This document shows, in pieces, positions 22,483 through 32,545 of a stretch of DNA of 64,000 bases (position 1 is its first letter; each line of letters opens with the position of its first letter). The position numbers and the translations under genes are program-made. This DNA comes from Cystobasidiopsis lactophilus. Taxonomy: Eukaryota > Basidiomycota > Agaricostilbomycetes > Agaricostilbales > Chionosphaeraceae. The notes below the pieces were generated by a model. It was not told the DNA's origin, did not search any database, and was given only the letters and a program-made list of their open reading frames with translations. Location: positions 1,922,001-1,986,000 of the forward strand of contig BCIO01000001.1 of assembly GCA_001599975.1 (NCBI GenBank). The letters are read 5' to 3'.

Positions 22483-25434
22483 ATGTCGTCCGCCGCTACC
22501 TGGGTTACCCGTAACGTCCTGCGCATCCGCAAGGAGGAGCATGGCGAGGCCAGAGGAGATCGTGTGACCAGGTGAGCTCGCTGCTGAAGCTGGGCAGTCT
22601 CGGGGCAGGTTGCTGACCTTCCGCCAACGCGTCTGTGCAGAGGAGAGTCGATTCTTTCCAACTTCTCGGAAACCGACACCTTTGTGGAGCACGATCCTTC
22701 GGTCAAGGACTGGATCAAGGGCAACCTGCCAACGACAGCCAAAGCCAAGGCCTATGTCAAGCGCAGCTTTCCCTTGTGCGCGATTCTTCTTTAGGCCCCT
22801 AACGAAGCTTCCCGCTGACTGAGGCGAAACTCTGCAGCTGGGCATGGCTCCCTTATTACAACACACAGTGGCTCATTGGTGACTTGGTCGCCGGCATCAG
22901 TGAGTCTAGACAGGGCAAAGCTTTTGGCGGTCGGGCGCTGACAAGAGGAGCGCAAAAGCCATCGGCGCCGTCGTCGTTCCCCAATCTATGGCCTACGCCA
23001 AGCTGGCGCAGCTCCCTGTTCAATACGGTCTTTACTCTTCGTTTGTCGGTGTCATCGTTTACTGGGCCTTCGCCACCTCGAAGGAGTGAGTCGCTCGCGC
23101 CCTTGTTGCATTCGGCCTTCCAGATGCTGAGCGAATTGGCTTCTAGTATCACCATTGGTCCAGTCGCTGTTTTGTCAACTCTGACCGGAGACGTGGTGTT
23201 GAGGACGCAAGAAAAATTTCCTGGCCTCTCAGGGCCGGAAATCGCCTCCGCGCTGGCTTTGCTTGGCGGCTGCATCGTCTTTCTGCTTGGCGTCCTTCGT
23301 CTGGGTTTCATCGTCGACTTCATCCCCTTGGTGACCATTGCATCTTTCATGACGGGATCTGCCCTGAACATCGCCGTCGGTCAAGTGCCGACCATGTTCG
23401 GTGCGTTTTTCTTCTCTCTTGCCCAATGCGAAAGTTGTGCGGGCAGCCGCTCACAGCAAGCTTCCAGGCATCAACAAGCTGTTCAACACGCGTGCGCCGA
23501 CCTATATGGTCGTGATCAACACGCTCAAGCACTTGCACCAGTCAACGTTGGACGCCGCTTTGGGTGTCACCGCTTTGGCCATGCTCTGTGGGCATTCCTC
23601 TCGGCCTCGCGCTTCTGTAACCAGTGCACAGCTCATCACTTCGCTCTACAGACATCATCCGTTCGGCCCTCAACTGGGCTGCCAGGCGCTGGCCGAAGCA
23701 CAAGCGCGCTTTCTTCTTCATCAACACGCTTCGAACTGTTTTTGTCATCCTGCTCTACACATTGATCAGCTACTTGATGGAGAGGCACCACCGCAAGAAG
23801 CCGACCATCGCGATCCTCCAAACCGTGCCTCGCGGTTTTAAGGCCATGGGCGTGCCGACCATTACCCATGACATCCTCGTCGGCCTCGCTCCCGAGCTGC
23901 CGGTCACCGTCATTGTGCTCTTGATTGAGCACATCGCCATCTCGAAGTCGTTCGGCCGTGTCAACAATTACCGCATTGACGCCTCTCAAGAACTCATCGC
24001 CATCGGCTTCACCAACATCTGGGCGCCCTTCTTCGGCGGCTACCCTTCGACTGGCTCCTTCTCCCGGACTGCCATCAAGTCCAAGGCCGGTGTCCGCACC
24101 CCTCTGGCTGGTGTCATTACCGGCATTGTGGTCCTGTTGGCGCTCTATGCCCTGCCCGCCGTTTTCTTCTACATTTCCAATGCTGTTCTCTGTGAGTCGC
24201 TTCTGCGCTTAACTCTCAGAACTGCCTCTAATATCTCAATTTAGCGGCCGTCATCATTCACGCCGTCGGCGATTTGATCACCCCGCCTCCTGTACGCACT
24301 TCAACCTACATGTTCTCATCGTGCAGCTGCTGACTTTTAGAGCTTAGGTTGTGTATCGCTTCTGGCGCATTCAGCCGCTTGAGATGGTCATCTACTTTGC
24401 CGGAGTGATTGTCACCGTCTTCTCTAGCATCGAGAACGGCATCTACGTCTCCGTCGCGTGAGTTTGATTTCCGCAACCCGACCGCGGGCCACATCTCATC
24501 CATCGATTGACAGTGTGTCTGGGGGTCTCATGCTGTGGCGCATTGCCAAGCCCAAGGGCGACTTCCTGGGCCATGTCCGTGTCACCACCGTCAGCAACGG
24601 CGAGAGCCGCAACCTTTACCGCCCTCTGGATCCCACCGGTGGCCCGACCAACCCCAAGCTGCCTGTCGAGCAACCTCACCCTGGTATCTTCATCTTCAGC
24701 TTCAACGGCGACTTCATTTATCCCAACGGTGAGCCGCTCTGCTCGCCACAGACGTCGGACCCTGCTCAATTGATTCTTTTTACAGTGAACCAATATGTCG
24801 ATCAATTGACGGGCTACATTTTGGATAATACTCGTTCGACAGAGTCCAACAAATATGCCAGGTGAGCTTCGATTGCTTCACAAGCGCGAAGTATGGAGGC
24901 TGACGAATGTCTCGCAGGCCCGGCGACCGCCCATGGAACGACCCTGCTCCTCGCCCGCAAGAGAGTGACCTGTCGCTGCCGACTCTCAAAGCCATCATCT
25001 ACGACATGTCAGCAGTTCAGCATGTTGATGTTACGTCTGTGCAATTGTTCGTCGACGTCCGCGACCAGCTTGCCCGCCACGCCGCCCCCGACCAGGTTTA
25101 CTTCCACTTTGCTGGCATCCGCAACTCGTGGACCCGCCGCGCTCTGGCCGTCGCTGGCTTTGGGCACACCGAGGGGGCCTCGCGCGCCGTCTTCTCCGTC
25201 GCGCCCTCTGCCGCCGGCAAAGTCATCAGCGAGCAAACTCCTACATTGGACGTCGAAGGCGGCCACCGACTCAACATTCCTGTGCTCTCGGTCGACCGCC
25301 CGACGTTCAACGTCGACATTGACGAAGCGCTCGAAATGGCATTGGTCAACATCGGCGCCAAGGACCCCGTTCGCCGCTCGTCCATCAGCGGCTCGCCCGC
25401 GCCTTCTGACGAGAAGGAGCGGTTGTCAGCGTGA
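22483..25434 (+). CDS. SulP-family sulfate permease with STAS domain, 763 aa
   Basis: Twelve exons close to 763 aa (22483-22571, 22641-22775, 22838-22899, 22959-23085, 23147-23400, 23468-23587, 23652-24191, 24245-24291, 24348-24457, 24514-24728, 24786-24861, 24918-25434). The SulP signature is visible: WLPYYNTQWLIGDLVAG, VVPQSMAYAKLAQLPVQYGLYSS and ITIGPVAVLS, followed by further membrane helices including GVRTPLAGVITGIVVLLALYALP. The C-terminal STAS domain contains KAIIYDMSAVQHVDVTSVQL. It matches fungal Sul1/Sul2-type high-affinity sulfate importers of the plasma membrane, which feed sulfur assimilation. Confidence 0.94.
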
Positions 25435-25831
25435 TAACGCAAATGGGATGTTTGGGTTTGGCTTCCTTCGGGCTGTAGATAATATCCACTTTTACGTGTG
25501 GATTTTCTTGAAACTACTAGTATGGGTGTGTGTAGAACGAGAATGGCAATAGAGCTTCAGGACTCTGAATCAAGTTCGCCACCTCGGCGGCGCGTGATGG
25601 GTTGCAGCAATGCAGTGGACGCCGGCCAAACTGGGCAGCAGGGACCTGAGGGGACGTCCTGTTTCTAGTTATGTTTGCCTTGTTTGGAGGATGGTGTGCG
25701 TACCAACACGCAACGCCCGCCTCCACATCGAGTCGTCGTGGCAAGATTGAAGGTTGGATCAAATCGTCCGCTCCCGAGCCAATTCCCCAAATCCAACGTT
25801 CAGCAGCCACACGCAGGGCCCAGCACAAGCC

Positions 25832-28333
25832 ATGAACGAGGCCGGGCAGCCAAAGCCAGCAGACGCAGCGCCGGCCGTGCCAGCAGCCCCTCCCAAGCCG
25901 GCGAGCGAAGCGCCGCAAAGCAAAGCGTTCATCGTCGAGGCAGACCAGCCCGCTCCCAGTCGCTTCTCGCTCGATCAACCCAAGCCAGCCTCGCCACCTC
26001 CTCCTCAGCAGCCTCCTCAGCAGCCGCAGCAGCCGACACAGGCGTCCCCGACCCTCGGCAACAGAGGGCCAATGTCAATGGCCTCGCTCCTCAGCGGCGG
26101 CGGGTCAAAGTCGGCTGCCACAGAGAGCCCGCCTGCGCCCGCGCCAGCTCCCGCTGTCAACAACAAGCCGTTCCAGTCGATGGTCAAGCCCAAGGAGCCG
26201 CCCCCGATGCAGGACCGCTTCTTGCCCTCTGTTCATACGGCGACCAACATCAAAGGCTCAAAGTCGCCGGACAGCAAATTCGAGTTCCCGCGCTCGTCCT
26301 TCTCCCAGCAGCAACATCAGCAGTCGAACAAGAACCGGTACACGGGCAGCGCGTACGGCGGCAGCAGCGAGTGGCAGTCGTCTTACAGCTCGGGCTCTAC
26401 CCCCCTCTTCCCGACCGCCCTTCCCGGCAAGGCGGCCTCCTCTTCCGCTGCGCCCAAGAACCAGCCACAGCCAGCTGCAGCTTCCGGCCACGCCCAGCCC
26501 CAAAGCCAGCAGAAGTACTTCGGGAGCAACCCGGAACCTATGAGAAGCTCCACCGACTACCACCATCATCAGTCTCGCCATAGCTTGGGCTCCGCTTCCG
26601 GCGCCAAGTCGTCGCACCAAGCGCAGCAGCCGGCCGCCAAAACGACCTTACCGTCCATCTCAGGCTGGGCCTCCCAGCCCTTATACACGAATCTTCCGCC
26701 TGCTTCTTCCTCCGGCCACGGCTCTACCCACGGGCACGGCCACTCGCACTCTCTGGGAAGCGGCCATGGCTTGCCTGCCGTGCTGGGCCATGGGCATGGC
26801 GATTTGGAGAGGGAGCGCGAAAGGCAACGGGACAGGGAGTTGGGCAGCGCAGGCACCAAGCGGAAGCGGACCGAGCTGGAAGCATCCCAGCAGTCGCACC
26901 AATATCACGTCGGTCAGCCTCACCACGCGCAAGACAGCCTGTTCCCTGCGGCCCCAGCTCTGCACCCAGCCCACCAGCCATCACATCACTACGGTCCACC
27001 CGCCTCCCTCGCACCTCCGCCCCCTCCGCCCGCAGCCATCAAGCGGGCCGACAAGCCCCTGTTCACAGACGAAGACCTCGTCAGAGTCTCCCGGGAACCG
27101 TTCCCCCTGGCCTCGACCGCTAACCACGTCAAGACGCTACTCGCTCGACCTGACTTGCAGCCGAATCTCAACAGCCACCTAGGCTCCTTCACTTGGAATC
27201 CGCTCCAAGATTCGTCCAAGTGGATCGATGGTCACCTCCTCAGACAGCATGTTGGCGCCACCCTCGCTGTGACGGTGGACACCCGGTGGTTCCACCGGCT
27301 CAACTATTCGGTGGCGCCCCCGTCAGAGCCTTTCAAGCCGGCGGCCATCTCTCCACCGCCTCCGGCTAAGAGCGGGGACGCGGTCGACGAGGACGGGCCG
27401 GCGCCGATCTGGACGCTGTGGGATCTGGCGCCGTTGGCCAAGCGCAAGATCTGGGGCACCAACGTCTACACCGACGACTCCGACCCGGTGGCTTGTGCTG
27501 TGCACTCGGGGTGGTTGAGGCTGGAGGAGGCCGAGCCTTCCAAGGATGACAAGAAGGCGGAGAATGACCGAGCGGTTGTCATCACCCTGCGCGTCTTGCC
27601 CCAGCTCATCAACTATCAAGGCTCGATGAAGTGCGGCATTGAATCTCGGTCCTGGGGGAACTCGCACGATGGCGTGTCGCTCTTCGTTGATAAGGTCGAG
27701 CTGCGGTCGGTGGGTCTTTCGGCCGTTCCCTGACCTAGGTCCACTGGGTGCTCACTTCCTGCTCGTGCCCGCAGACGGCTAAGATCGCCAAATCGAAGTC
27801 GGCGTTAATGAAGAAGCGCATCAAAACGGAGCACGAGGATTTACCGGGCGACTTTTTTGGCTGGCCGCTGCTATTGTGGTCGCTTCGAGGAACTTTCAGG
27901 TTCGCGTCTCTCCGGCCTAGCATGAGACTTGAACAAGGTGTTGATGTTGGTTTCAACAGATTCGAATACACGCCAGAAATGGTGGCTGGTCTGCAGGCCG
28001 CTTGGGCCGAGTTGCTCGACAGCACAGTCGCGGACGAAGAGCAGACCATCCATTCGTTATTGAAAGCCCCTCGCAAGATGGTCCTCATTGGCCAGGATGA
28101 CTCAGAGTGCGTTTTCCGTCCCTCTCATCTGTGGCATCAGCGGCAAACTAAAGGTGGCGTGCAGGATTATCATCGAGGCGGATGAAAAGGACCAGGCGTT
28201 CTGGGTGACACTTCCTGCCGACGGAAAGGAGTCGCAGCGCAAGCTGCTGGCGGCCGACGAGCTGCTTTGGAACGCCCAGGGCTTGCTGTTGGAGCGCTCG
28301 CGGCAGGTGGCGGTGGCGAGCTTGCATTTCTGA
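25832..28333 (+). CDS. RXT3: Rxt3-like subunit of the Rpd3L histone deacetylase complex, 772 aa
   Basis: Exons 25832-27709, 27775-27899, 27960-28106 and 28165-28333 close to 772 aa. The first 400 residues are low-complexity (Pro/Gln/Ser, then His/Gly repeats such as GHGSTHGHGHSHS) and presumably disordered. The conserved part follows: KIWGTNVYTDDSDPVACAVH with SGWLRL matches the Rxt3 domain core (WGTDVYTDDSDxVAxxxHSG). Rxt3 belongs to the large Rpd3 deacetylase complex, which acts in the nucleus as a corepressor. An in-frame TTG extends upstream, but ATG 25832 is the first ATG. The downstream part (FEYTPEMV..., LLERSRQVAVASLHF) is less conserved. Confidence 0.82.
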
Positions 28334-28483
28334 TCTGTTTCCCTTGTACTCTCGCCTCAGCTCGTTACTAATGAGATGCTATTCATGTTCTTGTTGAGTA
28401 TTTGCATGGCATCTCGCCGTCGCTTCAACTAAAACTGAGGCCATTGCTTGTAGCAAGAAAGAGCAGGCTTCAATTTCAAGTTG

Positions 28484-29069
28484 CTATTGATAGTAACCCT
28501 GCTGAGGGCCGTAGCTTTCTTGATAGGACGGGTCGTATTGGTTCTGACCAGGATATTGCTGAGCATTCTTGTTCCTGTTGTACAGGTAAAAGCCGACAGC
28601 AAGGAGGGCTACGAGCAGGATTCCGCCAATGTACAGAGGCATGCTGCAAACATAATAAGACGCCTTCAAACTATCGACCAAACTGGATCAATTCACTCGC
28701 CCATGGCACGTCTGCATGCTAGAGTCAATAAGACGGTCGCATGAGGAGAATGAGGGCAACTCGCAGTTCTGCAGCAACGGAACCCGAAACCGTCGGGCAC
28801 AGGGAGTCAATAGAACGAGAGCACATCCCTGCAGCGATCCCTCCCATGCTCGTATCGCTTCCATCGTCGTCATCGTCGTCGTCGTCGTCTTTGCGCTTGA
28901 CGGGTCCAAGGCCGCGAAAGGCTGTTCTCCTTCTCAAGAGATGCTCTGGTGGGAATGGAGCGATAGTAGGTGATGGGTCAGCTTGCTGGCGACCTCTAAC
29001 TGCAAGGGCATGGACGACCGGAGTACCGGTTTCGCCACCAAAACGCATCGGCGGTAGCGGTCCAGGCAT
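28484..29069 (-). CDS. Small single-pass membrane protein, copy B of a tandem pair, 160 aa
   Basis: Exons 28765-29069, 28701-28718 (18 nt) and 28484-28643 close to 160 aa. The N-terminal 100 residues are hydrophilic, with a nine-Asp run followed by TSMGGIAAGMCSRSIDSLCP. The last exon begins MPLYIGGILLVALLAVGFYL (membrane helix), then a short RNKN stop-transfer and a Tyr/Gln tail ending GPQQGYYQ. It is a clear duplicate of the gene at 29508-30147: same start context (GGET...HAL.V), same Asp run, same micro-exon, same helix. Both introns here start with GC (GCGAGT), whereas the other copy has GT. Function unknown. The tail recalls small fungal trafficking adaptors of the Rcr type only loosely. 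Confidence 0.75.
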
Positions 29070-29507
29070 GAGGTTTAGCGACTAGATTGGACTCTTAAGC
29101 ACTTGCTCAGTTTCTCAGTCGCTCTCGTACGCTTGGGCTGGACGTTCAAGACAGAGGACGCAGGCCGGGATTCGCCACCGACGTCGAGAACAAAGGGAAC
29201 AGGCTCGCTGGGGCAGAGTCCGGTTGACTGGGACCCTCTGGTAGGCATAAGTCTGAGCATACCAGCCTTCAGAAGCCTGTCAGACTTCGTTGGAGTTGCA
29301 GGGACCTCCTGATGTTGAGTTTTGGTTGTCGACACAAGCGATGGTAATGGCATTACGTATAGTGAAAGGCGATGGACTGGTCATGTCGAAGACATTCAAC
29401 TGGTGGCGCCAAAGATAAAGCCAGGAATCCAGCTTCGGACACTCAGCGGCAGTGGTAGTCCGTCCATTGACGGCGTCGGATCGAACAGCATTACATCGCA
29501 GCATGGC
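29070..29507 (-). other. Spacer between the two duplicated membrane-protein genes
   Basis: This 438-bp spacer should carry the promoter of copy B and the 3' flank of copy A. A minus-strand frame (29075-29353) has a segment faintly similar to sequence upstream of copy A (a VLxVQP/VLERPS-like piece), which suggests that the duplicated unit included upstream DNA. No separate gene is supported. Confidence 0.4.
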
Positions 29508-30147
29508 CTAGTAGTAGCCTTGACCCGGATAGCCTTGACCTGGGTGGCCTTGGCCTCCTCCCTGTGCGTAAGAGGGGTCCTGTTGATAACCGTAGCCGTC
29601 CTGCATTGGAGGATTGTCGGCAGTCTGCGAAGCGTCGGCGCCCCTGTCCTTCTTCCGGCTGACCAAGTAGAAACCGACTGCGACAAGGGCTACGAACACG
29701 ATTCCGCCGATGTACAGAGGCATGCTGCAACATTGACTGAGCTCTGCCGCAAATTCGTCAAGATGCTTCAACTCACTTTCCCATAGCATCTCTACAATGA
29801 AGAGTCAATGGGATCAAAGACGTGGAAGAGCAGGCTCACATCTTTGAGGCAATCGAGCCCGAAATGGTCGGACAAAGCGAGTCAATGGAACGGGAGCACA
29901 TCCCTGCCGCAATCCCTCCCATGCTCGTGTCGTCATCGTCGTCGTCGTCGTCGTCATCATCCTTGCGTTTGATAGGGCGGCGAAGGTCGCGAAAGGCGCT
30001 TCGTTTTTGCAAGACATGCTTTGGAGGTAGAGGAGCAACAGTGGGCGATGGGTCTGTTCGACGGCGCTCTCTGACGGGGAGGGCATGGATTACTGGGGTT
30101 TCGCCACTGAAAGGCATGAGAGACGAAAGAATGGAAGACTTCTGCAT
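29508..30147 (-). CDS. Small single-pass membrane protein, copy A of a tandem pair, 179 aa
   Basis: Exons 29840-30147, 29777-29791 (15 nt) and 29508-29724 close to 179 aa with canonical GT-AG introns (29792-29839 and 29725-29776). The N-terminus carries GETPVIHALPV, a basic patch (RRPIKRK) and an eleven-Asp run, then TSMGGIAAGMCSRSIDSLCP. The membrane helix is MPLYIGGIVFVALVAVGFYL, followed by SRKKDRG and a Gly/Tyr/Gln tail with PGQGYPGQGYY repeats at the very end. Topology is probably N-outside/C-cytosolic by the positive-inside rule (inference). It is paralogous to the gene at 28484-29069. An internal ATG at MPFSGET is an alternative start. Confidence 0.77.
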
Positions 30148-30650
30148 GACGAGGAGGGACTCCGCGGTGAGGCACCTAGCTCAGGCCCGCTGAGCTAGGA
30201 CGATTGGATACTGACAAGATGCAGCGGCCGCTCCGGCAGCTTTCGAAAAGACGGACGTTCAAGGACAGCAGTCAAGACTCGAAATCGCCCCGAGAATGTC
30301 GCCACCGGTGCCCAACAAAGGGACTTTCCTTCTGTTCTCGCTCTAGGCCGCCGCGAGCCCTCTAACTCAGCCAGGTCCTAATAATACGTCCTTGAAAATA
30401 CAAAGAGGCAACAGCAGCCCTTGCAGGCAGGCAGGCAGGCAGGCAGGCAAAGGAGGCGGGGGCATTTCGTGGAAAGATATCACCTTCGGGCATAACGGTG
30501 CACAACGCAATTAAAGGCACTCTCAGAGTATTCATGCAGAGAGAACTATGTCGCTGCGAAAGAATGCGCAAAAGGGAGGCTGCCTTTGGGCCCCCGCGGC
30601 TTAGCCCTGGCTTATGGTCCATGGGTTCGAGAAGTCTGCATGGACAGCGT
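30148..30650 (-). other. 503-bp spacer with a (CAGG)n tract
   Basis: This is the 3' flank of the next small membrane gene and the promoter of copy A. A tetranucleotide array of CAGG units lies at about 30424-30448. No frame with conserved features is present. Confidence 0.45.
30424..30448. repeat. (CAGG)6 tetranucleotide microsatellite
   Basis: About six perfect CAGG units lie in tandem in the spacer upstream of the copy A small membrane-protein gene. Tracts like this are length-variable by slippage. No function is implied. Confidence 0.9.
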
Positions 30651-31098
30651 TCAGACCTGGTACTGAGCCTTTGTGTCCGGCGGAAAGGCCGCATCTTGCG
30701 GCGGGAATGGGGCGTTCGGGTTGCCACCAAAACCACCTTCGAGACCGTTGCCGGGCATGCCAGGCCCAAGGTTCTGCTCCATCCCGCCCATGCCCTGGCC
30801 CATAGGATCAGTATCGAAGTTGTTCTTGGGGTCTTGGCTGAAATTGTCGCCTTTCTTCTCCAGTGCACGGCGCTTGTTCCTCTTCCACAGGAAGATGCCC
30901 ATGGCCTGCCCATGCTCCTTCTCAGCGAGGTTATGCCCAGCATGTCGCCACTTACGATTAGTGCGAGCAGAATCAGTCCAGCAACAACCCCGCCGCTGAT
31001 CCTGGGGGTGGGCATCAAATACGAGTCTGGGTGGCAAATCGGGCTCCGCGACCTTACTTCGCTGTTTTGGACCTAGCAGCATGCGAGTCAGAAGGCAT
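30651..31098 (-). CDS. Small single-pass membrane protein with Gly/Met/Pro-rich tail, 113 aa
   Basis: Exons 31058-31098, 30956-31001 and 30651-30905 close to 113 aa, across 56-nt and 50-nt GTAAG...CAG introns. The short N-terminus MPSDSHAARSKTAK leads straight into a membrane helix ISGGVVAGLILLALIVAMGI, then a strongly basic WKRNKRRALEKK and a long hydrophilic tail rich in Gly, Met, Asn and Pro ending TKAQYQV. Architecture matches its neighbours (one helix placed at an exon border, basic stop-transfer, Tyr-containing extreme C-terminus), but sequence similarity is weak. Unknown function, third member of the minus-strand cluster. Confidence 0.72.
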
Positions 31099-31119
31099 CT
31101 CTGACGCGTGAGTCATCAT

Positions 31120-31257
31120 TTACATTCTATCCCACATGGAGCCAGACTTGGGGCTACTGGAGGTGATAGCGCCGCTAATCTTGGCTGCGGTCGCCCTTAC
31201 AGTGCCAGTGGCGTTGGTCTTGGTAGCCGCGCCTCTACCAGCGCTGGACGACACCAT
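31120..31257 (-). CDS. Possible 45-aa basic small protein
   Basis: An uninterrupted ATG-to-TAA frame encodes 45 residues rich in Ser, Thr, Ala, Gly and Lys/Arg (MVSSSAGRGAATKTNATG...), ending MWDRM. It sits 21 bp upstream of the start of the 113-aa membrane gene on the same strand. It could be a genuine micro-protein, an upstream exon, or an upstream open reading frame of the neighbour. Only the open frame and its biased composition support it. Confidence 0.3.
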   Translation of the reverse strand: MVSSSAGRGAATKTNATGTVRATAAKISGAITSSSPKSGSMWDRM

Positions 31258-31444
31258 TTTGCTTGAAATTAGCGAGATTGAGGGAAATCCTGCAGGGCCG
31301 GCCTGAATCCTTGCAGGTCAACCTGTCGAGTTCGCCTCCCAGTATGCTGCACCGCCTCGACTTCGGGTTTGCTGTTCGACCTCCTTGCTGGCACGGGCTA
31401 ATGGCTCAACTACAACGTTCTACATTGCATACATGACAGCATTA

Positions 31445-31829
31445 TCAATAGTAGTCTTGTTGGTAACGCTTCTCTTGGCAATTGGTGTACGCGAAGTAAA
31501 TAACCGCCAGAAGAACGAGAGCTCCGATGCCAATCATCCTGTAGGACTCGAGCGTTAGAGTGCAGCTTGAGATTTGAGACAAGGGCAACTTGCCAGACCT
31601 GCATGGTGGATCTGTTCGCGGAACATTCCCGCTCAGAACGGCGCTCCTCGACCGTATGGAGACAGATAGACACTCACAGGGCATCCCACTTAGCTTTCGC
31701 TTGATCGAGGTAGCTGGGATCGTCGTCGCGCGCCACCAATTTCACGAACTCGACGGCTCGCCGAGCAAGAGGGGCCATGGACAATGGTGGAATCGGCTCG
31801 CGTGCAAGTCTAGAGTAGACGGGTGGCAT
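31445..31829 (-). CDS. Small single-pass membrane protein ending QQDYY
   Basis: Exons 31678-31829, 31594-31611 (18 nt) and 31445-31538 join in phase. The last intron (31539-31593) begins GCAAGT. The cytosolic or lumenal N-part contains MAPLARRAVEFVKLVARDDD and DQAKAKW. The membrane helix (MIGIGALVLLAVIYFAYT) comes right after the micro-exon, and the tail is only about a dozen residues (NCQEKRYQQDYY). Micro-exon size, phase and position match the duplicated pair at 28.5-30.1 kb. The start is uncertain: the frame stays open upstream to 31916 without an ATG, so ATG 31829 is nominal and an extra 5' exon is possible. Confidence 0.6.
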
Positions 31830-31995
31830 TGACTGGAAGTCCAAGGCACTAGGAGGACGAAGTCGAATGGAGGACGGAGATGAAGGAGAGGACCAGTCTG
31901 GGTCGCAGAATCGCACCGCCCCTCTGAGTTCGGACCAGGCTTACTACGGTCCTGGCAGGCGCCCTATGCGCATCTGAGAGGAACGGTAGGCTTCT

Positions 31996-32528
31996 TCATG
32001 GATAGTAGCCGCGGTGTCCGCCGTATTTGGGCGAATAGTATTCGGCGCTGGTTGGGGAAGCCTCTCGCCTCCGAGAATGGTGCCTGTCCTTCTCTTCCTC
32101 TCCTCTGTAGCCCTTTCGGTGGCAGCTCCAGACCAGACAGCTTATTGCGATTAGGCCGAGGCCAACCGCTACGCAGATAATGATGAGCCTGTCCAGATGG
32201 ATGAGCCAAAAGAAAGACTGGAAGGCAGTCGCGCTCACTGACAGGGTTTGCTGCGATCTTTATGTGAGGTTAAAGACTGAGTAACGGCGCAGATTCGCAG
32301 TCAGATCAAGCCTTACAGGCCCTTCGAGCCAGTTTCTGTGGCGTCTCTGGCACTGTGCAACAGGGAGACTTGGTCTTCGGCTCGAGAACGTGATGAAGGG
32401 TTGGCATACCTTAATGTCCTGGAGAGCAGGTGCTCGACCTTGGTAGGCAGCATGGAACCTTAGTTGAGCTTGTCGTGGCTGAGGTGGAAGGTCCAAGGCG
32501 AAAGGTAACCCGCTTGCGGATCCGACAT
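31996..32528 (-). CDS. Small single-pass membrane protein ending HRGYYP (5' end unresolved)
   Basis: Exons ending at 32410, then 32317-32344 (28 nt) and 31996-32237, are joined by 65-nt and 79-nt introns in matching phase. The last exon holds a membrane helix RLIIICVAVGLGLIAISCLVW, then HRKGYRGEEEKDRHHSRRRE and a Tyr-rich end with AEYYSPKYGGHRGYYP. It is the fifth consecutive member of the cluster. The first coding exon lies between 32410 and the VPS45 stop at 32546. An ATG at 32528 is nominal, but its frame does not join cleanly to exon 2, so the N-terminus is not settled. Confidence 0.5.
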
Positions 32529-32545
32529 TCGACCCTTTGTCTCGA

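Noticed and set aside
29836-30147. GTC/GAC trinucleotide tracts as simple repeats or an array
   Set aside because: They lie in frame and encode the Asp runs of the duplicated membrane proteins, so they are coding low complexity, not a separate element.
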